Below the pieces are notes generated by a model. That model was given only the letters and a program-made list of their open reading frames with translations. It did not search any database and was not told where the DNA came from. Positions 9,972 to 17,682 of a stretch of 44,125 bases of DNA are shown here, in pieces; positions within the stretch are counted from its first letter, which is position 1; each line of letters opens with the position of its first letter. The stretch lies in the NCBI GenBank assembly GCA_021851525.1, contig JAJZDA010000007.1, forward strand, positions 1 through 44,125, given 5' to 3'. A program made the position numbers and the translations under genes. This stretch comes from Actinomycetes bacterium (GTDB taxonomy: Bacteria > Actinomycetota > Thermoleophilia > Solirubrobacterales > Solirubrobacteraceae).

Positions 9972-10164
9972 GGCCTGGTTTCGCGTCTTGGTTTGCCGCC
10001 CGGAACACGAAACCAGGCCGTTTCTTGTTTGCGTTGCAAGTTGTACCAAGTTCGCGGCGAACCCGTCAAGGGTTCGTGCGAAATTTTCTCGAAATGCCGC
10101 GAACTGTGGCTATATCCGGCCCGCCGGTCCGGTGTTACGCGTGTCAACCGTTACGCGTAACACC
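9972..10164. promoter_or_regulatory. inverted-repeat-rich intergenic region upstream of dndB-like gene
   Basis: IRs read directly: GGCCTGGTTTCG/CGAAACCAGGCC (9972-9983/10008-10019), AGTTCGCGGC/GCCGCGAACT (10049-10058/10096-10105), CGAACCC/GGGTTCG (10058-10064/10070-10076), GGTGTTACGCG/CGCGTAACACC (10131-10141/10154-10164). Confidence 0.75.
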
Positions 10165-10189
10165 CCAACGTCCCGCGGGCGCGACAGCC

Positions 10190-10513
10190 TCACGACCCAC
10201 GGATGGCGAGAGCCTGAAGGAACCGGTTGAGGTTTCCCGAGTCGAGAGTCGCAAATACATGGCGCAGATTGACCAACGTGCCGTCGTTCCAGAGGCTGTG
10301 CGCGGCATCCACGAGGAGCCGTTCCCCTGACGACCACGAACGGGCCTCGCTCTGCAAGCCGTCCCAGTTGATGCTGCGGCGGACGTCATCGATGTACATG
10401 TCGGTGCGGGCGACCAGCAATGGGGAGCGAAGGAGAAACAAAGTCGCGTCCCACTCCGGCGAACCGGTCGAGTTGTGACTGCCGGGTCGGGTCGTGTTGG
10501 TGTAGGTGGTCAT
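10190..10513 (-). CDS. small conserved-looking hypothetical protein (107 aa)
   Basis: ATG at 10513: MTTYTNTTRPGSHNS...ERLLVDAAHSLWNDGTLVNLRHVFATLDSGNLNRFLQALAIRGS; GC-appropriate frame, no overlap with neighbours. Confidence 0.6.
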   Translation of the reverse strand: MTTYTNTTRPGSHNSTGSPEWDATLFLLRSPLLVARTDMYIDDVRRSINWDGLQSEARSWSSGERLLVDAAHSLWNDGTLVNLRHVFATLDSGNLNRFLQALAIRGS

Positions 10514-10642
10514 GTGTGGGTCCTTTTGTCGCGTCCGGCTCCTGGCGCCGGGCTGCTCGCAACATACCCCCAGATTTCGACGCAACCGGACACGATGCGA
10601 GAGCCGCACGCATGCACCCGCGTGGCGTACGTTGGTGGGACG

Positions 10643-11059
10643 ATGCCCGACCCGCTGAACGCAGAGCAACGAAGCCGTCTCATGAGCCGCGTTCGCACGC
10701 GCGACACGGCGCCCGAGCTGGCGCTCCGCCGTGCCCTCTGGGCGGCGGACATTCGCGGTTGGCGCGTTGACGTTCGGGACGTACCGGGCCGGCCGGACTT
10801 AGTGTTTCGCCGCCGCCGTGTCGCGGTGTTCGTGGATGGCGCCTTCTGGCACGGGCACCCTGAGTACTACTGGGGACAGTCTGGGCCGTTCTGGGACGCG
10901 AAGATAACTCGCAACCGCGAGCGCGACGCGCGGGTTAACGATGAACTGGCCGCGGCAGGCTGGTGTGTGGTGCGCATATGGGACTTCGAGGTCGAGCGAG
11001 ACACCGAGGCCGCCGTCGCGCGTGTGAGGGCGGAGCTGCGAGAGGACGGCACGGCATGA
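10643..11059 (+). CDS. vsr: very short patch repair (Vsr) T:G mismatch endonuclease
   Basis: LMSRVRTRDTAPELALRRALW, GRPDLVFRRRRVAVFVDGAFWHGHP, WDAKITRNRERDARVNDELAAAGW. Confidence 0.95.
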   Translation: MPDPLNAEQRSRLMSRVRTRDTAPELALRRALWAADIRGWRVDVRDVPGRPDLVFRRRRVAVFVDGAFWHGHPEYYWGQSGPFWDAKITRNRERDARVNDELAAAGWCVVRIWDFEVERDTEAAVARVRAELREDGTA

Positions 11060-12165
11060 GAACGTCTGTTCGTATTCCGTCCGATGAGCACCCTACTGTC
11101 CCGGCAGCGATGGAGGCGTACACACTTACCGACTTGTTCGCCGGATGTGGCGGCATGACGCTCGGTTTCGAGGCTACGGGCCGTTTCCGGTCGGTGTTCG
11201 CCGTCGAGTGGGAAGCGGCAGCCGTCGAGACCTACCGCCGCAACTTCGGAGACCACATCGTTGGCTCTGCCATCGAGGACGTTCTGCGGTTTCCCGCATC
11301 CGACGTGGTCATCGGTGGGCCGCCGTGCCAGGGTTTCTCGCCGCTGAACATGCTCGGCGTCGGCTTGGAACGGCGCTCGCTCTGGCGTGAGTATTTGCGG
11401 GCGCTGCAAGACTCTGGTGCGCGCATCTTCGTAATGGAGAACGTTCCCGAGCTGCTCCGCGCACCCGAGTTCCAGGAGTTCGCAGAGGCGGCGCGCCGGC
11501 TCGGTTTCATCGTGGAGGGTCGTATCCTCAACGCCGCCGACTACGGCGTGCCGCAGCGACGCCGGCGCGCCATTGTTGTCGGCTCGCGCATCGGACCGCC
11601 GAACTGGCCCGAGCCTGACCACTTCCCGCCCAACGCGGTTCCGCTCGGCGGGAAACCGTGGCGCACGTTCCGCGATGCGGTCGCAGGCCTTTCGCTGGTG
11701 CCCGACGAGAAGAACTGGCACCGTTCGCGCAACCCCAGACCGATGAGCTTGGAGCGATACCGCACCATCCCGGGCGAGGGCGAGGGACGCTTCGACCTCG
11801 CCGCCCGCCGGCCTGACATCACGCCGGCTTGCTGGCTGCGGAAGAAGTCAGGCTCTACCGACGTGTTCGGTCGCTTGTGGTGGGACCGACCGGCCTTCAC
11901 CATCCGCACCGAGTTCTATAAGCCCGAGAAGGGGCGTTACCTGCACCCGTGCGAGCACCGACCGATAACCGTGCGGGAGGCCGCGCGCTGTATGTCGTTC
12001 CCGGACAGCTTCGAGCTGCCGGAGGACCAGCCGATGACTGCCGTGGCGAAGCAGGTAGGGAACGCGGTGCCGCCGCTACTGGCGCAGCGCATCGCCGCTC
12101 ACATCGCGGCGCTGCTCGATGCCTCAGGCGACGCAGCGGAACTCGCCCCGGCGGTCGCCGCCTAG
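11056..12165 (+). CDS. DNA (cytosine-5) methyltransferase
   Basis: DLFAGCGGMTLGFEATG, GGPPCQGFSPLN, VMENVPELL, NAADYGVPQRRRR, KQVGNAVPPLLA; start codon overlaps vsr stop (ATGA). Confidence 0.96.
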   Translation: MRTSVRIPSDEHPTVPAAMEAYTLTDLFAGCGGMTLGFEATGRFRSVFAVEWEAAAVETYRRNFGDHIVGSAIEDVLRFPASDVVIGGPPCQGFSPLNMLGVGLERRSLWREYLRALQDSGARIFVMENVPELLRAPEFQEFAEAARRLGFIVEGRILNAADYGVPQRRRRAIVVGSRIGPPNWPEPDHFPPNAVPLGGKPWRTFRDAVAGLSLVPDEKNWHRSRNPRPMSLERYRTIPGEGEGRFDLAARRPDITPACWLRKKSGSTDVFGRLWWDRPAFTIRTEFYKPEKGRYLHPCEHRPITVREAARCMSFPDSFELPEDQPMTAVAKQVGNAVPPLLAQRIAAHIAALLDASGDAAELAPAVAA

Positions 12166-13088
12166 GCGCCGCGACGGCTCCGTCGTCGTTGCTCCTGCAG
12201 CTTCGCCGTCTCTTCAAAATGGTCGCGGTGGCACAGCGTGACGAGGTTCTTTATGTCGTGGCGCGCGGAGACCGGCAGGTCGGCCAGCTCGTCGGCCATC
12301 GCAACTTTGTGATGAACCTCCAAGTAGAACCGGGTGTCGCCAGCGGCGAGAGCCTTTGCCCGGTTCCGCTTGCAGACCTGACAGGTGTAATCATCGCGCT
12401 CGAAGACCCGCTGCCGTAGGTCCTCGGGGTAGAGCCGCTGCGATGCGTCGCGGAAATCAGCCGGGTCGGTAGATAAGAGCCGATACTCCCCAGGTTCCAG
12501 GTCGGGTTCGTCAATGTGCGAGTTGACGGGCCAGCCGAGCTCGTCGCGCAGTTCCCGCACGCGCCTGCTGCCTTCCGCGATGTTCGCGACGTAGTCAATC
12601 TGCTGGCGGGTGACGACTTGGCCGACGTTTGCGGCGAGGAACGCTTCAATTCGGCTTCGCGCCGAACCGGCGCGGTTCCGTATCTCATTCGCTTGCTGCC
12701 ACTGTTTCGAGCGTTCGTGGTTGGGAGTGGCACTTTCGAGCCGATACGTGCTACTCCCGAGCTCGACAATCTCGTAGCCGTCCTCGACACGCAGCTCTCG
12801 GACGCGGCGCGCCCACTCCTGTATGCCGCTCACGGCGCCGAGCTCGTCCCCGCTCACATCCTGGCCGACGTGCGCCTGTAAGTACATGAGGATTTGCGAT
12901 TTGGCGCCCTCGCCCCGGCGCGCGCGGGGGCGCAGTCCGAACGCCTGTCGCTGAACGCCCAGCACCTCGGCTACGGCGCGGTCGAACTCGCTCCGCTCGG
13001 CCTCTCCACGTTCGAGCCTGTCGGCCAGGCGGCGGAGGTACCCCGCCGCTTGTCGCAGGCGCTCTGCCCCGTCGCGTAGCGAACTCAT
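12162..13088 (-). CDS. HNH endonuclease with tandem N-terminal winged-helix-like repeats (candidate cognate restriction enzyme)
   Basis: YTCQVCKRN...LEVHHKVAM...KNLVTLCHRDHFE; two repeats ending VRELRxE-(D/L)GY and VRELRDELGW. Confidence 0.85.
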   Translation of the reverse strand: MSSLRDGAERLRQAAGYLRRLADRLERGEAERSEFDRAVAEVLGVQRQAFGLRPRARRGEGAKSQILMYLQAHVGQDVSGDELGAVSGIQEWARRVRELRVEDGYEIVELGSSTYRLESATPNHERSKQWQQANEIRNRAGSARSRIEAFLAANVGQVVTRQQIDYVANIAEGSRRVRELRDELGWPVNSHIDEPDLEPGEYRLLSTDPADFRDASQRLYPEDLRQRVFERDDYTCQVCKRNRAKALAAGDTRFYLEVHHKVAMADELADLPVSARHDIKNLVTLCHRDHFEETAKLQEQRRRSRRGA

Positions 13089-13196
13089 CCGCCCGAGCTT
13101 CGCCGGCCCGCGCGCAAGACCTTCCGAGAAACCTGGCCGGAACGCCGTGCGTGTCGGACGCTCGCCGCTCAACCGACCGTCTGAAAGGACACAACC

Positions 13197-13484
13197 ATGC
13201 TGGTACTTACTGGAAGGCTCCTCGACGTTGCACCACTCGAAGCGCGTGGCAACTTCCCGCCGTCGTCCATCGTCTCGCTGTTCGACCGGGAAGCTCGCTC
13301 GACGCTGAGTCTCGTAGCGGACACCGAGACTGCTGAAGCGTTGGCATCGCTGGGCGAAAACGCCGACGTGGCGCTGCGTCTTCGGTGGCGACTGCTCGAC
13401 CTCGCGAGCCTGGGGGGTAGCGGGCGGGGCAAGGCATACAGGCTCTCGGTCGTCGGCCTTGCTGACGGAGATGCGGAGCGATGA
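13197..13484 (+). CDS. hypothetical protein (95 aa), element-encoded
   Basis: ORF with ATGA overlap to the next ORF; compact beta-rich sequence MLVLTGRLLDVAPLEARGNFPPSSIVSLFDREARSTLSLVAD. Confidence 0.6.
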   Translation: MLVLTGRLLDVAPLEARGNFPPSSIVSLFDREARSTLSLVADTETAEALASLGENADVALRLRWRLLDLASLGGSGRGKAYRLSVVGLADGDAER

Positions 13485-13915
13485 CAGGAGGGCTCGCGCC
13501 GGGAGAGCCGGCGCGCCCACCGCTCACGGCAACGCCACCCCGACCAGCGGGCACGGGCCAGCCGCCCCGGTTGCCTCCGCGTGTCCGGCAAGGCTTCCGC
13601 GACCTGACGGGCTATCTCGCCAAGGCGTACGTCTCGCCGTTGGTGGTTGGGTACGACTACAACCGGGTCCTAGGTCCGCTCTGGCTGTCAATCATGCCCG
13701 GCGGGAGGCTGCCGACTGGGGAGGAGTTCGAGGCCACGGTCGCCAAGCTCTGCGACATGCTCAGAGAGGCGGCTCTGCCTGGCGGCAGGTTCGTCGGCCG
13801 AGAGGACGGGGAGAAGCTCCGCGCCGCTCACCACCTGCTCTGCCTAGCACTCGATGAAGCCTGTCGAATCGGCTTGCTCTCGGGCACGCGGGCAGACGCC
13901 AGCGCCTGGGACTGA
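13481..13915 (+). CDS. hypothetical protein, element-encoded
   Basis: Translationally coupled ORF (ATGA) downstream of 13197-13484. Confidence 0.55.
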   Translation: MTGGLAPGEPARPPLTATPPRPAGTGQPPRLPPRVRQGFRDLTGYLAKAYVSPLVVGYDYNRVLGPLWLSIMPGGRLPTGEEFEATVAKLCDMLREAALPGGRFVGREDGEKLRAAHHLLCLALDEACRIGLLSGTRADASAWD

Positions 13916-14223
13916 CCAGACTTGGACGTCCGCGGGTGAGCTGCGCTGCCAACGAACGCCGCTAGCACCCGCGCGCAGCCGCTGGCAAGCGCGGGCGCAG
14001 CGGCGGAGGCAGGCGGAAGCAGCTCGCCTGCCGGGCGAATCCGGTCGCGCACTGCGTGAGGCGCGACGCAGGCCCTAACGTTCTTCATGCACACATCAAA
14101 CGCTGTTCCAAATCCCCTCGGCGACCGTGACCCCTTCAGTGCCGTCACGGGCACGATGCGGGGTAGCGGAGACACTTTCCGCGAGCTGCTGCCGCCTCGC
14201 ACCCCGATGGACGCTTTCCTGCG

Positions 14224-14502
14224 GTGGCTATACGCAGCCACGGTCGCTGGGACCCCCCCGATGCCGAGGTCATCGCGGCAGCAGAAAAAGAAAGCATCGA
14301 GGCGGAGCCGTTCCGGTTCCCGTCCCGGCACGCCGTAGGCGCCTATTACCTCGTGTCCTATGAGCAGACGTCGGGCGGCGGGAAACGCAGCACCGATGGG
14401 GTGCTGGTCGTCCGCATGAAGTTAGGTACGGCTCGGGCGCTATGGCCCCTACTGTGGCGGGGCGCTCGTCCTCCGGTCGGTGTAGAGCTGGTCCCCGCGT
14501 GA
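14224..14502 (+). CDS. hypothetical protein, element-encoded
   Basis: GTG-start ORF MAIRSHGRWDPPDAEVIAAAEKES...; same strand and spacing as Rep operon. Confidence 0.4.
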   Translation: MAIRSHGRWDPPDAEVIAAAEKESIEAEPFRFPSRHAVGAYYLVSYEQTSGGGKRSTDGVLVVRMKLGTARALWPLLWRGARPPVGVELVPA

Positions 14503-14596
14503 GCGCACCCGATGCGTCACTCAGACCAGCACCCGTTCTGCCTGACCCATCGGGAGACTCGGTTCTTTGACTCCACGGAGGATTACGACTAATCAC

Positions 14597-14725
14597 CGTG
14601 CGCGGCCCATGTTGGCTCGATGGGCCGCGCACGTTTCATAGAGGTTTCCCCCGAAGAAGGTGCAGAGGGGCTGGCCCGTCTTACAGGCCAGCCCAAAGAA
14701 CGCGGTATTACGTCTGCCGCGTTCT
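14597..14725. repeat. three consecutive perfect hairpins overlapping the Rep start (candidate dso/oriT)
   Basis: CGTGCGCGGCCCAT-N9-ATGGGCCGCGCACG (14597-14633); GGGCTGGCC-N9-GGCCAGCCC (14668-14694); AGAACGCGG-N11-CCGCGTTCT (14697-14725). Confidence 0.85.
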
Positions 14726-15813
14726 CAGTCGGTGGCGTCGGCGCCGACACGGTCAGCCTCGCATGGAAGCCGCGCGCCGACGATAAGGACTGGTGGGACA
14801 TGGTCGCCGGTCGCCTCCGCGCCGGGTGGATAGGCGACGCCGACGTCATGCCAGGCGTTGAAGACACCGAGCCTTCGTGTGAGATGCGTCCCTCCGGCCA
14901 GGCGGGCTACGTCTCGCGTGGCTTGTTGAGCGGCGCGAAGTTGCTGATTTGGCCGCGCGCCCGTCTAGTCGCTGTGGAAGGCCGGCTCGCTGTGCTCTTA
15001 GCATCCGACGCACATGCTGCCGGCCTACGCCCGCCGGCACGCTTGCCGGAGGCTGCGGAGCTGTGCGCCTCGGGGCTGCGCCGTCTGCAGCTCGTCGCGG
15101 ACGACAACGAGGCGTGTACGGTGCGCCGGCTCGACCTTGCTACGGATGTGGTGTGGGAGCACGGTCAGGCAGGGTCAGCGCTTCTCGCCGCGCTGGCGCT
15201 CGCGCGCCCGCCGGGCGGCCACAAGCTCAACGCGTGGAACGGCTCGCGTGGCGCGGAGACGGTGAGCCTGTTCCGCATGGCCGGGGCGCGCCGTGAGCTG
15301 GTCGGTCGCATATATGACCGGGGCCTGTGGACTGGTATCGGTCGCGGCAGGGTCGTCAGGTTTGAGCGGCAGCTCCGCTGGTCGGGGCCTGACAGGCGCC
15401 CGGTCGAGGAAGCGGCGGCGGCAGACTGGACAGCGGACGCGCTCGACTGGGTCGAGACCCTGACGGCGCCACAGGCCGGCGATGCGGCCCTCGACGACGA
15501 AGAAGAGCTCCTGCGCGTCATAGAGGATGGTTGGCTCCCAGTACAGACCGGGCTGCGGCTGCTGGGGTCGCTCGTCCTGACTTCTCGCCGCGACGCCGCA
15601 GAGTTCTGGAAAGGTCGGGGCCGCAACGGGCCTGCCACGGGTCGCAAGCATCGGCGTGAGCTGGCGGCCCTCGGGCTGCCGTCGAACGCCACGCTGGTCA
15701 TCACCCCGGAGCTTCCCGCCGTGCTCGACGTCACCCGCGCGGACTGGCGCCGTGCTGCCGCCGGTCCGCCAATTCCGTTCGCAACCAATACAGGTCCTAG
15801 CGTTCTCTCATGA
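14620..15813 (+). CDS. rolling-circle-type replication initiator/relaxase (Rep_trans- or G2P-like)
   Basis: VRRLDLATDVVWEHG ... RIYDRGLWTGIGRGRVVRFERQLRWSG pattern of phage/plasmid Rep families. Confidence 0.65.
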   Translation: MGRARFIEVSPEEGAEGLARLTGQPKERGITSAAFSVGGVGADTVSLAWKPRADDKDWWDMVAGRLRAGWIGDADVMPGVEDTEPSCEMRPSGQAGYVSRGLLSGAKLLIWPRARLVAVEGRLAVLLASDAHAAGLRPPARLPEAAELCASGLRRLQLVADDNEACTVRRLDLATDVVWEHGQAGSALLAALALARPPGGHKLNAWNGSRGAETVSLFRMAGARRELVGRIYDRGLWTGIGRGRVVRFERQLRWSGPDRRPVEEAAAADWTADALDWVETLTAPQAGDAALDDEEELLRVIEDGWLPVQTGLRLLGSLVLTSRRDAAEFWKGRGRNGPATGRKHRRELAALGLPSNATLVITPELPAVLDVTRADWRRAAAGPPIPFATNTGPSVLS

Positions 15814-15842
15814 GCCAACCGACCGAGAGCAGAAGGACCGAG

Positions 15843-17432
15843 CTAGGGGCCATCGCGCCGCTGGCGGCTGTTCGGTCGGGGCTTGCTGCGCCGATGACGG
15901 ACGCCTCGTTCGATGCTCTCGCTGCTGCGTTCGTGCGGGTCCTGGAGCGTAAGCAGCCGGGCGTCGTCTGGGAGGTCGAGCGGGTGGAACTCGGCGCGCG
16001 TTCTGAACCCGCGACGGCTGAGGCCGTAGGGCGCCGTGCCAATGGGCCACGCCGCGAAACGCACCTCGTTCCCGTCGCGGCGTAGAGCGACCAAGTCGAA
16101 GGTCGCGGCGATTAACTCCCGCCGTTCGACCGGCGTGAGGTCGTCCCACACATCCCGCAGCTCGACCACCTGGGCGCTGGTCATGCGACGCATCCCCGCT
16201 GCCGTCGCGCGGTCTAGTTCCTCCTCCGCAGCCTGAACAGCGAGCCGTCGCTCTTTGACGACAGTGAGGTAATCGGCGCCGAACGCCTCTTGTGCTTCGG
16301 GTGTCTTCACCTGCTCGAACTGAGCCTGTGCGTGGGCGAGTGCTTCGTGCAGCGGCGCGTCGGTCGGTGCCTCCGGCTCTCGCCCGACCGCTGTGAGGGT
16401 TCCGACCTGCTCCCAGAACAGCTCCTCGATGGCCGGTTCGAGCACCTCGGCTTGCACGCTCCAACCATCGTGCGTGCCCCCACTGTGGCGTCCCTGGCAG
16501 CGGTAGATGCGCCGGCCTCGGCTGGTCGTGGTCGCCGCGAGCGAGTACCCGCAGACCGCGCAGCGCAGGACGCCCGTCAGTGAGAACTCACCGCCGATGC
16601 TCCGGGCTGGCGCGGGCCGTGGTGCTGCTGGTTGCTGTGCCCGTCGCCACAGGTCGGGCGACACGATGGCGGGATGGGCGGCTGTCTTGACGTAGCGCGG
16701 GCCGCCCTCGTCGTTCCTGCCGTAGCTCAGCTCGCCGGTGTAGGTGCGGTTCTGGATGAGCGCGCGTACCGCTTGTTTAGTCCAGGTCTTTGACCCTTGG
16801 GAGGTGGCGACTCCGTGCGCTTCGAGCAGCTTTGCGAGCTCGGTGGGTCCCGCCCCAGCCGCGCGGCTCTCGAAGACCTGACGGACGACCGGAGCGGAGA
16901 CCGGGTCGATTATCAGGCGCCGGCTCTTCTTGTCCTTCCGGTAGCCGGTCGGCGCTCTGTTGCTCACCGGTATGCCCGCCTCAATGGCGTGCGCCTTCGC
17001 CGTCTCCAGCTCTTCGCGCTTGCGTTCCCGGTACCCCGCGTCCACCGCGAGCTGAATAGTCGTCAGCATCTTGCCGTCGGCCGTTGTGTAGTCGGGCAGG
17101 TTCGGGGCGAACACCGTCCCACCTGCCGCCTGCACCCGGTTGAGCAGGTCGAGACCCTGCGTCGTGTCGCGGCTCAGCCGCGAGAGGTAGGCGACGACCA
17201 CTCCGCTCGTGATGCCGGCCTCGACACGTTCGAGCACGGCTTGTAGGCCAGGTCGGTCGAGCGTGCCGCCGCTACGGTCAATGTCGCGGAAGACCTCGGC
17301 CACGGTGAGTCCGTGGCCGTCTGCGAACCGCCTCGCGTCTCGCTCTTGCTCTTCCTCGGTAATGGTGTGCTCGCGCGAGCCGATGCGTGAGACACGGATA
17401 TAGACATCTACAACCCTCGGGGCCCGAGCCAT
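15843..17432 (-). CDS. large serine recombinase (integrase)
   Basis: VYIRVSRIGSREHTITEEEQERDA, VVVAYLSRLSRDTTQG, GYRKDKKSRRLIID, zinc-ribbon CAVCGYSLAATTTSRGRRIYRCQGR. Confidence 0.95.
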   Translation of the reverse strand: MARAPRVVDVYIRVSRIGSREHTITEEEQERDARRFADGHGLTVAEVFRDIDRSGGTLDRPGLQAVLERVEAGITSGVVVAYLSRLSRDTTQGLDLLNRVQAAGGTVFAPNLPDYTTADGKMLTTIQLAVDAGYRERKREELETAKAHAIEAGIPVSNRAPTGYRKDKKSRRLIIDPVSAPVVRQVFESRAAGAGPTELAKLLEAHGVATSQGSKTWTKQAVRALIQNRTYTGELSYGRNDEGGPRYVKTAAHPAIVSPDLWRRAQQPAAPRPAPARSIGGEFSLTGVLRCAVCGYSLAATTTSRGRRIYRCQGRHSGGTHDGWSVQAEVLEPAIEELFWEQVGTLTAVGREPEAPTDAPLHEALAHAQAQFEQVKTPEAQEAFGADYLTVVKERRLAVQAAEEELDRATAAGMRRMTSAQVVELRDVWDDLTPVERRELIAATFDLVALRRDGNEVRFAAWPIGTAPYGLSRRGFRTRAEFHPLDLPDDARLLTLQDPHERSSESIERGVRHRRSKPRPNSRQRRDGP

Positions 17433-17464
17433 GGCCGGACGTTAAATCATCGGGGGCGTAGTGT

Positions 17465-17617
17465 CTAGTTGCAGTTGAGCGGCTTGTAGCCGCCGGCATC
17501 GGCATGCAGCAGCACGCTGCCGTCGGCCTTGACCATGATCAGCCGCAGGGCCTCGGGCAGCACGGTGTCCAGGCGGCCGGAGTAGACGGCTGAGCAGCGA
17601 GCCACGATCAGGCGCAT
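17465..17617 (-). pseudogene. nucS: displaced nucS 5' fragment (copy 2), truncated after KPLN
   Basis: [50 protein letters not shown]. Confidence 0.9.
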
Positions 17618-17682
17618 AGGGTTGCTCAGGCTAGTGACGGAGCTGGACGGCAGGTGGCTGCGCTCTCGCAATGTGCGGCTGA

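Larger units (their letters stand above)
8557..17476. mobile_element. ~8.9 kb integrative element inserted in nucS at the KPLN codons, with serine recombinase, Rep and R-M/DndB-like cargo
   Basis: Intact nucS begins inside the element end; displaced nucS N-terminal fragment ([48 protein letters not shown]) lies just past the recombinase at the other end; both junctions fall at AAG-CCN-CTN-AAC-TG. Confidence 0.85.

Noticed and set aside
14706-14716. TATTAC in hairpin-3 loop as a geminivirus-like nick nonamer
   Set aside because: Only 6 of 9 bases match TAATATTAC; too weak to claim.
13197-15813. integrated filamentous phage (inovirus)
   Set aside because: Rep has G2P-like features but there is no Zot-like ATPase or coat protein candidate; mobilisable/plasmid-like element is more likely.
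15810-16085. 91-aa ORF coupled (ATGA) to rep and overlapping the 3' end of the recombinase
   Set aside because: Could be a real small gene, but 240-bp convergent overlap with the recombinase and no recognisable motif; not called.
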